A DNA stretch of 64,000 nucleotides, taken from contig CAWAND010000004.1 of the NCBI GenBank assembly GCA_963783335.1, positions 434,001 through 498,000 of the forward strand. The letters run 5' to 3'. The notes under the pieces are model-generated. The model was not told the DNA's origin. It did not search any database and was given only the letters and a program-made list of their open reading frames with translations. Below, in pieces: positions 8,362 through 17,353 of this stretch. This DNA comes from CAWAND01 sp963783335 (lineage in GTDB: Bacteria; Chloroflexota; Anaerolineae; Anaerolineales; E44-bin32). Position numbers and translations under genes: made by a program. The stretch's first letter is position 1. The number at the start of each line of letters is the position of its first letter.

Positions 8362-9444
8362 ATGAACGCTCACTCGGAAGCCTGCGAATTGGTCGGCAAT
8401 CTGCACGCCCACACGGTGTTCTCAGATGGTGCTGGCACGCACAAAGACATCGGCCGTGGCGCACTCAAGGCTGGCCTGGACTTTGTGGTTGTCACCGATC
8501 ACAACGTCTATGTTGACGGCGTAGATGGCTACCAGTACGAGGGCGACCGCCGCGTGCTTCTGCTGGCCGGCGAAGAGATACACGATCCCAACCGGAAGCC
8601 GCAGCGCAACCACCTCTTGACGTATGAAGCCCGGCGAGAGCTTGCCACCCAGGCGGCATCACCCCAGCGGTTGATCAACGCAGTCAACAAGGCAGGTGGC
8701 CTGGCGTTCCTTGCCCATCCGGACGACCCACCGGCGCCGTTGTTCGAGGAAGACTCTCTTTCCTGGGTAACCTGGGATATCGAAGGTTTCAACGGCCTGG
8801 AAATATGGAACTTCATGAGCGAGTACAAGGCTCACCTGACGTCCTGGCCCGAAGCCATCTACTTCGCTTTCCGCCCCGATTTGATTCCGACTCGTCCACC
8901 CGCCGAGGTCCTCGCTCGCTGGGACCGTTTGCTGAGTACTGGGCAGAAGGTGGTAGCCATCGGAGGCGCCGACGCCCACGCCTGGCCGGTCCGCAAGGGT
9001 CCACTGAAACGCGTTGTGTTCCCCTATGACTACCTCTTCGGGAGCATCAACACGCACGTCCTCACCCCGACGACCCTGTCGGGTGAGATGGACGCAGACC
9101 GCCGGATGATCTTCGACAACTTAAGGGAAGGCCGGGCCTTCGTCGCCAACGATAGGCTCGCCTCCGCGCGTGGCTTCAGGTTCACCGCTCAGTCGAGACG
9201 GGGACTGCACCAAATGGGCGACAGCGTGTCGGCCGGCTTCGGTGTGACTCTTCAAGTCCGTCTTCCCCAGCGAGCTCACGTGCGCCTCATCCGACACGGG
9301 CGAGAACTCAGGACGTGGGATGCGTCCGCCCATGCCGTGGCAACCGTATCCGAGCCCGGTGCCTATCGGGTGGAAGCCATTCTATGGGCCCACGGCCGCG
9401 CCCGCGGCTGGATCTACAGCAACCCGATCCTCGTCACTGCTTGA
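8362..9444 (+). CDS. PHP-domain metallohydrolase, CehA/McbA family
   Basis: This is a 360-residue cytoplasmic protein. The PHP metal-binding motifs are clear: NLHAHTVFSDGAGT near the N-terminus, DFVVVTDHNVYVDG, LLLAGEEIH, FLAHPDDPP and VAIGGADAHAWP. That layout matches CehA/McbA-like hydrolases, named for carbaryl hydrolase, although most members probably act on phosphoesters. A C-terminal beta-rich part of about 90 residues (FTAQSRRGLHQMGDSV, VRLIRHGRELRTWD) follows, as in the longer members. The preceding unknown gene is probably co-transcribed. Confidence 0.88.
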   Translation: MNAHSEACELVGNLHAHTVFSDGAGTHKDIGRGALKAGLDFVVVTDHNVYVDGVDGYQYEGDRRVLLLAGEEIHDPNRKPQRNHLLTYEARRELATQAASPQRLINAVNKAGGLAFLAHPDDPPAPLFEEDSLSWVTWDIEGFNGLEIWNFMSEYKAHLTSWPEAIYFAFRPDLIPTRPPAEVLARWDRLLSTGQKVVAIGGADAHAWPVRKGPLKRVVFPYDYLFGSINTHVLTPTTLSGEMDADRRMIFDNLREGRAFVANDRLASARGFRFTAQSRRGLHQMGDSVSAGFGVTLQVRLPQRAHVRLIRHGRELRTWDASAHAVATVSEPGAYRVEAILWAHGRARGWIYSNPILVTA

Positions 9445-9469
9445 GCCACTACGGCCGCCCTGGGCCGAT

Positions 9470-9487
9470 TTGTGGAATTTTTCACAG
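9470..9487. promoter_or_regulatory. Degenerate Rex/CRP-like palindrome
   Basis: TTGTGGAATTTTTCACAG differs at two positions from TTGTGAA-N4-TTCACAA. It lies 26 bases after the PHP hydrolase stop and 250 bases before uvrB, so any regulatory role is uncertain. Confidence 0.3.
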
Positions 9488-9690
9488 AGTGACTGGTTCC
9501 TCACCAGATTCGGGTGGTGCAACTCCGGGTGCAGCTTAGCCTTCATCCGGCACGTATCCGGAGCTGGATCGACACATCCCACGCGGGTCACATTAGGGTT
9601 GGTTTGCTCCCCGCCGCCAGCATGGGTTCGGTGAGCAGGACACCCAGATTTCTTTCTTCCCCCCACTCCGGAGATGGCCATGCCCATGAT

Positions 9691-9698
9691 GGTAGAAT
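9691..9698 (+). promoter_or_regulatory. Extended -10 promoter of uvrB (TG-G-TAGAAT)
   Basis: TGG-TAGAAT lies 40 bases before the GTG start of uvrB. The T of the TG is at 9690. It is the same extended -10 pattern seen before the SCO1-like, bcp and DsbA-like genes. I see no LexA-like box. Confidence 0.42.
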
Positions 9699-9737
9699 AC
9701 TCAGGTTCGGCTTCCGAGCTCCCAATCAGGCCTTGCC

Positions 9738-11783
9738 GTGTCCGAATTCAACTTGCACGCTCCCTACCAGCCGATGGGCGACCAGCCGGCGGCCATTGAT
9801 CAGCTGGTCGCCGGGCTGAACCGCGGCGACAAACACCAGGTGCTATTGGGTGCGACGGGGACCGGCAAGACATTCACCATGGCCAGCGTCATTCAAGAAG
9901 TCCAGCGCCCGACTCTGGTCATCGCCCACAACAAGACGTTGGCGGCCCAGCTCTACGCCGAATTCAAGGACTTCTTCCCCGACAACGCCGTTGAGTACTT
10001 CGTCTCATACTACGACTACTACCAACCTGAAGCCTACGTCCCGGCGCACGACCTGTACATCGAAAAGGAAACCGAGATCAACGAGGAGATCGACCGCCTG
10101 CGGCTTTCGGCCTCAACCTCGGTCATGTCGCGCCGGGATGTGGTGGTGGTTGCCTCCGTCTCGTGCATCTACGGCATCGGCAGTCCAGAAGCCTACGGGC
10201 GGGTCGTGGTTCACCTCAAACGCGGCGGCCGGTATAGGCGCAGGGCGGTGCTCCGCCAGTTGGTGGAGAGCCACTACGAGCGCAATGACCTTGAACTCAG
10301 GCCAGGCGTGTTTCGCGTGCGAGGCGACACCCTGGAGGTGATGCCGGCCTACGAAGAGACGGGCTACCGGATGGAGTTCTTCGGGGACGAACTTGACCGG
10401 ATTGTCGAGATGAACCCGCTCACGGGAGAGATCCTGCATGAGCTCGACGAGATCTCCATTTATCCCGCCAAGCACTTCATCACCGAAGAAGAAAAACTGC
10501 AATCCGCCATTCACGACATTCAAGCCGAATTGGCGGATCGGTTGAGCTATCTCCGATCACAGGAGAAACTGCTCGAAGCTCAGCGCCTCGAACAACGTAC
10601 GCACTACGACCTGGAGATGCTGCGCGAGGTCGGCTACTGTTCGGGCATCGAGAATTACTCAAGGCACCTTGATCAACGCCCCCCCGGCTCGCCCCCCTGG
10701 ACTCTGATGGACTACTTTCCGCCCGATTTCCTGCTTGTGATCGACGAATCCCACATGACCGTGCCACAGGTCCGGGGCATGTTCGCAGGCGATCTCTCTC
10801 GCAAGCAGAATCTGGTGGACTACGGCTTTCGGCTGCCTTCGGCTCTCGACAATCGGCCGCTCAATTTCGATGAGTTCACGTCGCGCATTGGACAAGTCAT
10901 TTACACAACTGCCACGCCCGGCCCCTTCGAACTCGGAATCGCTGACCAGGTGGTCGAACAGATCATCCGCCCAACCGGTTTGATCGACCCCGAGGTGGAA
11001 GTCCGCCCGGTTGAGGGCCAGATTGACGACCTGTTGGGAGAGATCCAGCAGAGGATAGGCGTGGGGCAGCGCGTCCTGGTCACGACGCTTACCAAGCGGA
11101 TGGCGGAGGACCTGGCGGATTACCTGCTCGACCTGGGCATCAAGGTCCACTACCTGCACTCCGAAATCGACACGATTGAGCGCGTTGAAATCCTGCGCGA
11201 TCTTCGCCTTGGCGTATATGACGTTGTGGTGGGCATCAACCTGCTGCGGGAGGGGCTTGACCTGCCGGAGGTCTCGCTGGTGGCCATTCTTGATGCTGAC
11301 AAAGAGGGGTTCCTGCGGTCCGGAACATCCCTGGTCCAGACGATCGGACGTGCAGCCAGGCACATCAATGGCCGGGTCATCATGTATGCCGACCGTATCA
11401 CTGACTCGATGCGGTTCGCCATCGATGAAACCGAGAGACGGCGAGAAAAACAGAAAACGTTCAACGAAGAACACGGCATTGAGCCGGTCAGCATCATCAA
11501 AGCCGTGCGCGATCTGACGGACCAGATGGCAGCCCGAGCTGTGGCCGAAACACAAGCGGAGTACGCTGGTTTGACTCCGGCTCAGTTGCCTCGAGATGAA
11601 TTGGCTGTTCTGATCAAAAAGCTTGAAGAAGAGATGCGTTCCGCAGCCGCCGACTTGGAGTTTGAAAAGGCAGCCGCTCTGCGCGATCAAATCTACGAGT
11701 TTCGTGATGCGCTGGCGGAAAAGGAGAACTGGAAGCCATGGGAGCGAGCCCGAGCTTTGGCTGGACGGGACGCCCCACCCTAG
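9738..11783 (+). CDS. uvrB: Excinuclease ABC subunit UvrB
   Basis: This 681-residue helicase-like subunit of nucleotide excision repair is essentially full-length. It starts at GTG. Residues 38-45 are the Walker A motif GATGTGKT. The beta-hairpin that clamps damaged DNA is present (YYDYYQPEAYVP, IEKETEINEEIDRLR). The Walker B motif is VIDESHMTVPQ. Later helicase motifs include TATPGPFELG, VLVTTLTKRMAEDLADYL, VGINLLREGLDLPEVSL and QTIGRAARHINGRVIMYAD. The C-terminal UVR domain (LIKKLEEEMRSAAADLEFEKAA) binds UvrC. UvrB receives lesions from UvrA and recruits UvrC for incision. It appears to be a single-gene unit. Confidence 0.98.
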   Translation: MSEFNLHAPYQPMGDQPAAIDQLVAGLNRGDKHQVLLGATGTGKTFTMASVIQEVQRPTLVIAHNKTLAAQLYAEFKDFFPDNAVEYFVSYYDYYQPEAYVPAHDLYIEKETEINEEIDRLRLSASTSVMSRRDVVVVASVSCIYGIGSPEAYGRVVVHLKRGGRYRRRAVLRQLVESHYERNDLELRPGVFRVRGDTLEVMPAYEETGYRMEFFGDELDRIVEMNPLTGEILHELDEISIYPAKHFITEEEKLQSAIHDIQAELADRLSYLRSQEKLLEAQRLEQRTHYDLEMLREVGYCSGIENYSRHLDQRPPGSPPWTLMDYFPPDFLLVIDESHMTVPQVRGMFAGDLSRKQNLVDYGFRLPSALDNRPLNFDEFTSRIGQVIYTTATPGPFELGIADQVVEQIIRPTGLIDPEVEVRPVEGQIDDLLGEIQQRIGVGQRVLVTTLTKRMAEDLADYLLDLGIKVHYLHSEIDTIERVEILRDLRLGVYDVVVGINLLREGLDLPEVSLVAILDADKEGFLRSGTSLVQTIGRAARHINGRVIMYADRITDSMRFAIDETERRREKQKTFNEEHGIEPVSIIKAVRDLTDQMAARAVAETQAEYAGLTPAQLPRDELAVLIKKLEEEMRSAAADLEFEKAAALRDQIYEFRDALAEKENWKPWERARALAGRDAPP

Positions 11784-11960
11784 TTCTGGACAACCACCGC
11801 TCAACCCATTAGACTCCTGCTCCAAGACAACCGAGGGACGCCGGTCGAGGCGATCCCTTTCTTCTGCGCCCAATCCTGTCTGTAAGGTATCCGTAAAGGC
11901 CAATCTCGGCGCAGATGAGGCAAGATATTGGTAGGTCGGCTTGGACCGATGAGGTGCAAA

Positions 11961-12116
11961 ATGAAATCGCTTTTCTGTCGTTGTGGGTACTGCCGAATGC
12001 AGAATCGCCGGGTGTGGTCCGGCATTGTGAGTCTAATCAGCGCCATCGCCTGGTTGATCTCTCCGACGCCCTCGCTGAAGACGGTCCACGTGCCGGTCGA
12101 CGACGAGCAGCCTTAG
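11961..12116 (+). CDS. Possible small membrane protein with CxCxxC motif
   Basis: A 51-residue frame begins at an ATG six bases after GAGG. It starts MKSLFCRCGYCRMQNRRVW, with four cysteines (CRCGYC plus one), then one hydrophobic helix (SGIVSLISAIAWLI) and a short polar tail. The ribosome site, the positive-inside arrangement and the terminator about 85 bases downstream support expression. No family is recognised. Short reading frames are common by chance in GC-rich DNA, so confidence is low. Confidence 0.38.
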   Translation: MKSLFCRCGYCRMQNRRVWSGIVSLISAIAWLISPTPSLKTVHVPVDDEQP

Positions 12117-12199
12117 ACATGTCTCTGGGCTCGGGGCCTCTCTCGAGCAGCGGCCTGCCGACGGGGTAGAAAACTCCGCCATCATTTGCAGTCAGGCCA

Positions 12200-12232
12200 C
12201 GCCGCAGGTCATCTCGACTGCGGCGTTTTCTC
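12200..12232 (+). terminator. Factor-independent terminator
   Basis: CGCCGCAG (12200-12207) pairs perfectly with CTGCGGCG (12218-12225) around a 10-base loop and is followed by TTTTCTCTT. It would end transcripts from uvrB or from the small gene at 11961. Confidence 0.8.
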
Positions 12233-12270
12233 TTCTCACGCCCGACATCATCGATCGACCCTGGCGCGGT

Positions 12271-12278
12271 GGTATCAT
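12271..12278 (+). promoter_or_regulatory. Extended -10 promoter element (TGG-TATCAT)
   Basis: TGG-TATCAT (T of TG at 12270) lies 53 bases before the aldehyde dehydrogenase start and just downstream of the terminator, the expected position for this gene's promoter. Confidence 0.35.
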
Positions 12279-12330
12279 GCTGGTTCAGCCCAATCTTCCA
12301 AGCACACCCCCCTTTCTAGGAAAGTAAACT

Positions 12331-14094
12331 ATGGTCGCGAGCTCTTCCCACAGCCAGCTGGATCCGACGTCATCCAAGATAGGCTCTCCGTCTTTTCCTG
12401 CTCCCGTATCCCACTCCGAACCCCATCCTACCGAAGCACTGGACCGTGCAGCCGCGGACCTCAAAGCCAACAAGCGCGCCTGGGCCGAACTGCCCATACG
12501 CCAGCGCATCAGCCTGCTCGAGGCTGTCCAGGACACCTATGCTGCCGTGGCAGAGCGGTGGGTGGCTGCCTGCGTTGAAGCCAAGGGATTGCGACCGGGG
12601 ACGTTCGCCGAAGGCGAGGAATGGATCATCTTCGTCATGGGCATGCGGGCGCTCAACCACTTGAAAGTGAGTCTGGAAGGCATCGAGAAGACCGGGCGCC
12701 CGCCAATTCCGGGCGGCCTGCGAACCGACGCAGCTGGGCGGGTCGTGGCACGCGTTTTTCCGGCCCATTGGTCCGATCGACTGCTCTACCGTGGTATCAC
12801 CGCCGATGTCTGGATGGCGGAGGGCACCACCGTCGAGGCCGTCAAGGCGGACCAGGCATGGGCCTACCACCAACCATCTGACGGCCAAATCGCCCTGGTC
12901 CTGGCCGCTGGCAATCTCTCGATTCTTCCCCTGCTGGATAGCCTGGACCGCCTGTTCGTGAAGAAGCAGGTCGTCTTGCTGAAGACCAATCCGGTCAGCG
13001 ACTACATGGACCCCATCCTGGCCGATGCCCTGCGGCCGCTTATCGAGGCTGGCTTCCTGCGCATGGTTCGTGGTGGCGCCGCCGAGGGTAGGTATCTGAC
13101 CCGGCATGAGGCTGTTGACAGCATCCACATGACAGGCTCGGACAAGACCTTCAGGAGGATCGTGTTTGGCGAGGACGGCGCCAATACGGATGGACGTCCT
13201 GAGGATCCGCTCACCAAGGAGATTACGGCAGAACTTGGCAACGTCACCCCGCTGATTATCGTGCCTGGGCCGTGGACCCGAGATGACATCCGGCACAAGG
13301 CGATCCAGGTGGCGTCGTGGATGGCCATCAACGCTTCCTTCAATTGCCTTTCGCCGCGGATTATCGTCCAGCACGCCGGATGGCCGCTCAGGGATGCGTT
13401 CTTGACAGAGCTTGAGAATGTGCTCGCCAACACACCACCACGCAAGGCTTACTATCCCGGAGCAAAGCAACGCCAGGAGCGCTTCGTCGAGGGCCACGCC
13501 GATGTTCGCCAGTTGGGACAGGCTGAAGGGGAACAACTACCTTGGACTCTGATTCGGAATGTGAATCCAGATAACCAGGATGACATGGCGTTCCGGAGCG
13601 AAGTCTTCTGCAGTGTGTTGAGTGAGACGGCGCTGAACGCAGATTCGCCCATCGAGTTCATCGAACGAGCGGCTGAGTTCGCCAATCGCCAATTGTGGGG
13701 AACGCTGATCGTCAGCCTGTTCGTGCATCCGCGGAGCCTTGCCGATCCCGAAATTGGGGCAGCGATTGAGGGCGCCATCGCCGACCTCAGGTACGGCACC
13801 GTGTGCCTCAACTTGCGCGGTGAGTACGGCTACTACCCCCTCTTGTCACCGTGGGGCGGCGCCCCCGGCAGCCCCCTCAACGACGTCCAATCCGGTCTTG
13901 GCGTGATCAACAACCCTCTCATGTTCAAGACCAGCCAGAAATCCATCGTAAGGGGACCCTTCCGTCAGTGGCCCGACCCTTTCCTTGTGACAGCCAACCA
14001 TACGCTGGGATTTGGCAAGGCGCTGTATGAGTTCGAGCGCAGGCACTCGTTGACCAAGCTGCCCAAAGTGCTGTGGTCCGCCCTGCGCGGCTGA
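12331..14094 (+). CDS. Aldehyde dehydrogenase superfamily protein
   Basis: This 587-residue protein is longer than the common 480-500 residue members. The first 35 residues are polar and Ser/Pro-rich. Recognisable blocks are LLEAVQDTYAAVAERWV, IALVLAAGNLSILPLLDSLDRLFVKKQVVLLKTNP (NAD-binding region), IHMTGSDKTFRRIVF, KEITAELGNVTPLIIVPGPW (the LELGG-type catalytic Glu motif) and INASFNCLSPRIIV, in which the Cys aligns with the catalytic nucleophile. It should oxidise an aldehyde with NAD(P) in the cytoplasm; the substrate is not evident. The divergence of the motifs and the extra length put it outside the best-studied ALDH classes. Confidence 0.85.
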   Translation: MVASSSHSQLDPTSSKIGSPSFPAPVSHSEPHPTEALDRAAADLKANKRAWAELPIRQRISLLEAVQDTYAAVAERWVAACVEAKGLRPGTFAEGEEWIIFVMGMRALNHLKVSLEGIEKTGRPPIPGGLRTDAAGRVVARVFPAHWSDRLLYRGITADVWMAEGTTVEAVKADQAWAYHQPSDGQIALVLAAGNLSILPLLDSLDRLFVKKQVVLLKTNPVSDYMDPILADALRPLIEAGFLRMVRGGAAEGRYLTRHEAVDSIHMTGSDKTFRRIVFGEDGANTDGRPEDPLTKEITAELGNVTPLIIVPGPWTRDDIRHKAIQVASWMAINASFNCLSPRIIVQHAGWPLRDAFLTELENVLANTPPRKAYYPGAKQRQERFVEGHADVRQLGQAEGEQLPWTLIRNVNPDNQDDMAFRSEVFCSVLSETALNADSPIEFIERAAEFANRQLWGTLIVSLFVHPRSLADPEIGAAIEGAIADLRYGTVCLNLRGEYGYYPLLSPWGGAPGSPLNDVQSGLGVINNPLMFKTSQKSIVRGPFRQWPDPFLVTANHTLGFGKALYEFERRHSLTKLPKVLWSALRG

Positions 14095-14202
14095 CCTGCA
14101 ACCTGCTTCACGCCGAGCAGGTGTAACGAATCACGGCTGATGGTTGATATCAGAGTGATAGCTCATCGAACGCATAAGTACTGGAAGTGAGGTGCTCAAC
14201 CG

Positions 14203-14964
14203 ATGGCCTGGGAAAAGGCAACAAGCCTGCTGAAGCTGCGCTGGCCAGTTCTCATCATGCTTTCGGTGCTGATGGCCGGCTGCACGATGGAGGCCGGCAC
14301 ACAGATTGCGGCTGGAGGCGGCGGCAGCCTGTCCACCGCTATCGGTCTGGCACCTGCCGACATGGTCACGCTATCCGAGCTCGGCGGCCCATCTGGCGAC
14401 GCGTTCTGCCAGCAAGTTGAGGCGAGAACCAAGCTTCCGCCCGGAGGCACAATCACCCAGGAACAGCGTGATGGGACAACCTGGTGCGTGACGAAAGTCC
14501 CCTTCAAGGACCTGAATGCGCTGCAGGACCTTTACAACCAAATCGGCAACCTCGACGTCCATCAACTCCAGCTGTCATCGGGAGAGTTCATTTACGACTT
14601 GGATGTTGACCTGACCGACCTTTCGGCGGAGGGCGTTGACCCTGCCATCCTCGACTCGTTGGATGTCTCGATCGTTTGGAAGCTGACGCCGCCGGGTGAG
14701 CTCGGCGCCAACAACGCTGATCAGGTGCTCGACGGAACCCTGATTTGGAATCTTCAACCGGGACAGACAACGCACCTGCACGCTGAGAGCAGGCTGGGCA
14801 ATCCAGTATCGGATATCGTGCCATCCGTTTCAGGCACAGGGATTCCGAACTGGCTCTGGATTGTGGGGGTGGTGTTGCTGTGCGTCGTATTCCTGGTTGT
14901 TCTGGCTGGCTTGGTGATCTTTCTGATCATGCGATCACGCCGCAGCCCGGACGCTGACAATTGA
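14203..14964 (+). CDS. LppM-like (DUF3153) lipoprotein
   Basis: This 253-residue protein has a signal peptide and lipobox LMAGC (Cys27), an extracytoplasmic domain, then a C-terminal transmembrane helix (about 217-240) and a short basic tail. The block ILDSLDVSIVWKLTPPGEL followed by LDGTLIWNLQPGQTTHLHAES is characteristic of the LppM/DUF3153 family, which includes a mycobacterial lipoprotein affecting phagosome traffic. Its role in free-living bacteria is unknown. Two cysteines (about 68 and 90) could form a disulfide. The ATG is preceded by GAGG at ten bases. It seems to be a single gene. Confidence 0.75.
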   Translation: MAWEKATSLLKLRWPVLIMLSVLMAGCTMEAGTQIAAGGGGSLSTAIGLAPADMVTLSELGGPSGDAFCQQVEARTKLPPGGTITQEQRDGTTWCVTKVPFKDLNALQDLYNQIGNLDVHQLQLSSGEFIYDLDVDLTDLSAEGVDPAILDSLDVSIVWKLTPPGELGANNADQVLDGTLIWNLQPGQTTHLHAESRLGNPVSDIVPSVSGTGIPNWLWIVGVVLLCVVFLVVLAGLVIFLIMRSRRSPDADN

Positions 14965-15005
14965 GCCTGAGTCGATCACCAAGCTTGACGAACGGCCAGA
15001 TCGCT

Positions 15006-15437
15006 TCAGTCTTCCAGGCGGTACGACGTCGTGATCTCCGCCGTCTTCTTCAACATGGCCGAGACGGAGCAGTATTTACCCTCAGACAACTCGATCGCAC
15101 GTTCCACAGCCGCTGCGTCGACGCCTTCGCCTCGCACCACATATTCAATGTGTATTTCGGTATAGACGTTGGGCGGATCGGTGGCCTGGACCCCACGCGT
15201 GTTCACTTCGAACCCGGTCACCGGCTGCCGCTTCTTCTTGAGGATCGATATCACATCCATACCGGTGCACCCGGCGAGAGCCACCAACAGAAGATCGGTA
15301 GGCTTGGCTACCTCGGCTTCTCTCCCCTTTTCGGGCCTTGAGTTGAGCGCCATCTCATAGCCCGTGTTGGTGATCCCCTGAAAGGCCAATTCATCGATCC
15401 AGGTCACGCTGCCTTGCTTGTAAGCCTTGTCTGACAC
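15006..15437 (-). CDS. OsmC family peroxide-reductase-like protein
   Basis: This is a 143-residue protein of the OsmC/Ohr superfamily. The first conserved Cys is in LLLVALAGCTGMDVISIL and the second in EGKYCSVSAML, the two-Cys arrangement of OsmC-type enzymes that reduce organic hydroperoxides. It starts at a GTG preceded by AAGGAG. It lies next to a two-domain thioredoxin-fold protein on the same strand, only 31 bases downstream, so both may belong to one redox-stress transcript. Confidence 0.9.
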   Translation of the reverse strand: MSDKAYKQGSVTWIDELAFQGITNTGYEMALNSRPEKGREAEVAKPTDLLLVALAGCTGMDVISILKKKRQPVTGFEVNTRGVQATDPPNVYTEIHIEYVVRGEGVDAAAVERAIELSEGKYCSVSAMLKKTAEITTSYRLED

Positions 15438-15468
15438 ACCCTGCTCCTTGTTCGATTAGTGCTCGATT

Positions 15469-16128
15469 TCATACAGGCAGCCTGGCGCCCTCGAGAACCT
15501 TAGGGAGCAAGGCGGCTTCCGGAACGGCGCCCTCCACATGAACTTGTTCGTTGATCACGGTGCGTGGCACGCCCATCACACCAAACTTCTGGGCCAAATC
15601 CGGGAATTCTATGGCTTCCACCATGTCGGCCCGAACCCACGTGCTGTGAAAGGCCATCTGGTGAGCCAGGTGAACGGCCCCCGGGCAATAGGGACAAGTT
15701 GGGGTGACGAAGACCTGGATATGAACCGGCTCGGCCAGCTCGTTCAACGCGGTGCGAGTGGCATCACTCAGACCCGAGTCTCCCGAACCCACCATGATGA
15801 TATCCTGAATCAGCGAACTGAACTCATAGCCGGAAGGGATGCCATAGTACCGAATGCCAAAGTCTCCTGAGTCTTCACGTCCCGCGAGAACAGCCAATCC
15901 GGGCGCTCGTTCTATGGCATAGGTTTCAGCTAGGCCACCAGCCTCGCCGAGGTCAGTCGTCTTGACGGCAATCTGGTCCGAAAGCGAGGCGACTTCCCCC
16001 AGGATTTCCTGTGTGTCCGAACAGGTGGGGCACTCGTCGGACACGCCCAGCAGCAAGGTCACTGGCTGGCTCAAACCTTCGAACATCTCCACCAGGGCAG
16101 CTTTGTCCTGATCTGAAAGCAACGACAT
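15469..16128 (-). CDS. Two-domain thioredoxin/glutaredoxin-fold oxidoreductase
   Basis: I start this at the ATG at 16128, which has GGAGG five bases upstream, giving 219 residues. There are two thioredoxin folds: the first with CPTC (33-36), the second with CPYC (145-148) followed by the cis-Pro motif MGVPRTVIN. That is the layout of archaeal/thermophile protein disulfide oxidoreductase (PDO) and of the AhpF N-terminal domain. It probably handles disulfide exchange in the cytoplasm and could supply electrons to OsmC encoded just downstream. Confidence 0.85.
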   Translation of the reverse strand: MSLLSDQDKAALVEMFEGLSQPVTLLLGVSDECPTCSDTQEILGEVASLSDQIAVKTTDLGEAGGLAETYAIERAPGLAVLAGREDSGDFGIRYYGIPSGYEFSSLIQDIIMVGSGDSGLSDATRTALNELAEPVHIQVFVTPTCPYCPGAVHLAHQMAFHSTWVRADMVEAIEFPDLAQKFGVMGVPRTVINEQVHVEGAVPEAALLPKVLEGARLPV

Positions 16129-16243
16129 TTCAACCTCCAAAGGATAGGCGCTGGCACGACCCACTTCTGCCTGCGCTGAAAACGGTGTCTCGACCCTTTG
16201 GATGCATTCTATTGGGGGAAGGTTACACAAGAGGTAGACCCGA

Positions 16244-16513
16244 TCAAGCCTCCGGTGGAGGCGACGTGCAGCCTTCAGCCTGCAGCGTCTCCCACAAGCG
16301 ATCGAGGGTGTCGGCAGGAATCTCCACCCGCCCGACGCTGCGGTAAAGCACGAGGGTTTTGCGGGTCGTGTCGACCATCAAACGGCAGTCTTCACACTCC
16401 GAAAGATGGGCCTCAATCTGATCGCAAATCGCCTGTTCCAGGTCGCCGTCCAAATAGCCGGACAGCTTGGCCAGCAGCGAGCGGCATTCCGGAGTTGGAT
16501 GTGTATGGGTCAT
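16244..16513 (-). CDS. Zinc-finger anti-sigma factor
   Basis: This is an 89-residue soluble protein with the ZAS-type motif: an upstream Cys10 and H36-xxx-C40-xx-C43 in AHLSECEDC. Such proteins bind and hold ECF sigma factors. No transmembrane helix is present, so it is a cytoplasmic regulator, possibly redox-responsive through the zinc cysteines. Its start overlaps the end of the sigma gene by four bases (ATGA), the usual translational coupling for a sigma/anti-sigma pair. Confidence 0.9.
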   Translation of the reverse strand: MTHTHPTPECRSLLAKLSGYLDGDLEQAICDQIEAHLSECEDCRLMVDTTRKTLVLYRSVGRVEIPADTLDRLWETLQAEGCTSPPPEA

Positions 16514-17100
16514 CCCAAGGACCTCGCTCCTAGGAAGTAGTCACTCAAAGAATCACGCAGGGCCAGCCGCGCACGATGCAGGCGCACTTTGACCGCGCCG
16601 GGGCTGATATCCAGCACTTCGGCCGCTTCATCGGTGGACAACCCTTCCAGATCACGCAGGACAAATGCGGTGCGCAGTGTATCCGGAAGGGCGTCGACCG
16701 CATCCGCCATCTGCTGTCTGAGTTCCTCGCTGAGCATGCCTTCCTCAGGCTCAATTGGCCAGGGCGAGAGGTCGCCGGGTTCCAGGTTTTCGAAGCCGCC
16801 AGCCTCGAGATCCTCGACGGAGACCACATCCGGCCGCTTCCGCCGCATGCGCATCAAGCCATTGTTGGTGGCTATGCGATAGAGCCACGTTCCCAAACTC
16901 GATCGGGCCTGGAAATCCTCCACCCCGCGGCACGCGGCGATAAACGTCTCCTGCAGCACCTCTTCGGCCTCATTCGGATGCCGAGTCAACCGCAGGGCGA
17001 CGCCGTAGATCTGGCCAGCGTAGCGCTCGACAAGATCGCTGCACGCGGCCCGGTCCCCGTTCTGCAAGGCATGAATCAGTTGAATCTCATCGTCTTTCAT
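16510..17100 (-). CDS. ECF-type sigma-70 family RNA polymerase sigma factor
   Basis: This 196-residue protein has region 2 (LVERYAGQIYGVALRLTRHPNEAEEVLQETFI, SLGTWLYRIATNNGLMRMRRKR) and region 4 (MADAVDALPDTLRTAFVLRDLEGLSTDEAAEVLDISPGAVKVRLHRAR), with an acidic linker between. It lacks regions 1 and 3, as ECF sigmas do. It is coupled to the zinc anti-sigma gene downstream. Its targets are not known. The OsmC and thioredoxin-fold genes follow in the same direction, which makes an oxidative signal plausible. Confidence 0.95.
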   Translation of the reverse strand: MKDDEIQLIHALQNGDRAACSDLVERYAGQIYGVALRLTRHPNEAEEVLQETFIAACRGVEDFQARSSLGTWLYRIATNNGLMRMRRKRPDVVSVEDLEAGGFENLEPGDLSPWPIEPEEGMLSEELRQQMADAVDALPDTLRTAFVLRDLEGLSTDEAAEVLDISPGAVKVRLHRARLALRDSLSDYFLGARSLG

Positions 17101-17223
17101 AGCATCACGGATTGTATCATCGCCAAATCATCCTCTCAATGAAGGCGCACCCCCACCCTGTCGGAAACGCTCGCAGGCGTGCAAATGCAAGTTTTCATCG
17201 ACCAGCCGCTGATCCTGGCAATG

Positions 17224-17275
17224 TAGAATATCCTTATTGCGACTGACGTCAGTCCATTTGTGAAATATGTCATAA
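17224..17275 (+). promoter_or_regulatory. Promoter-like TAGAAT and Rex-like palindrome
   Basis: TAGAAT (17224-17229) is followed by TTGTGAAATATGTCATAA (17258-17275), two mismatches from TTGTGAA-N4-TTCACAA. The palindrome sits in the divergent gap between the sigma factor gene and the DUF2277 gene, a position suited to an operator. Confidence 0.35.
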
Positions 17276-17353
17276 ATCCAGGCTTGTGGGCCTTGTCCGG
17301 GATCCGACCATCCTGGTCAACCAGGCCAAACGGCTATGATGAGGAGGTGGAGG

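Larger units (their letters stand above)
9445..9737. other. Intergenic region before uvrB
   Basis: It holds a degenerate Rex-like palindrome (9470-9487) just after the PHP hydrolase stop codon and an extended -10 promoter (9691-9698) for uvrB. I see no convincing small gene or terminator hairpin. Confidence 0.5.
11784..12330. other. Intergenic region between uvrB and aldehyde dehydrogenase
   Basis: This 547-base stretch holds a possible 51-residue membrane peptide gene (11961-12116), a clear factor-independent terminator (12200-12232) and an extended -10 element (12271-12278) for the dehydrogenase gene. Nothing else is recognised in it. Confidence 0.5.

Noticed and set aside
10659..11903. 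414-codon minus-strand frame opposite uvrB
   Set aside because: It is antisense to a certain uvrB and has no family resemblance; GC-rich codon bias opens such frames.
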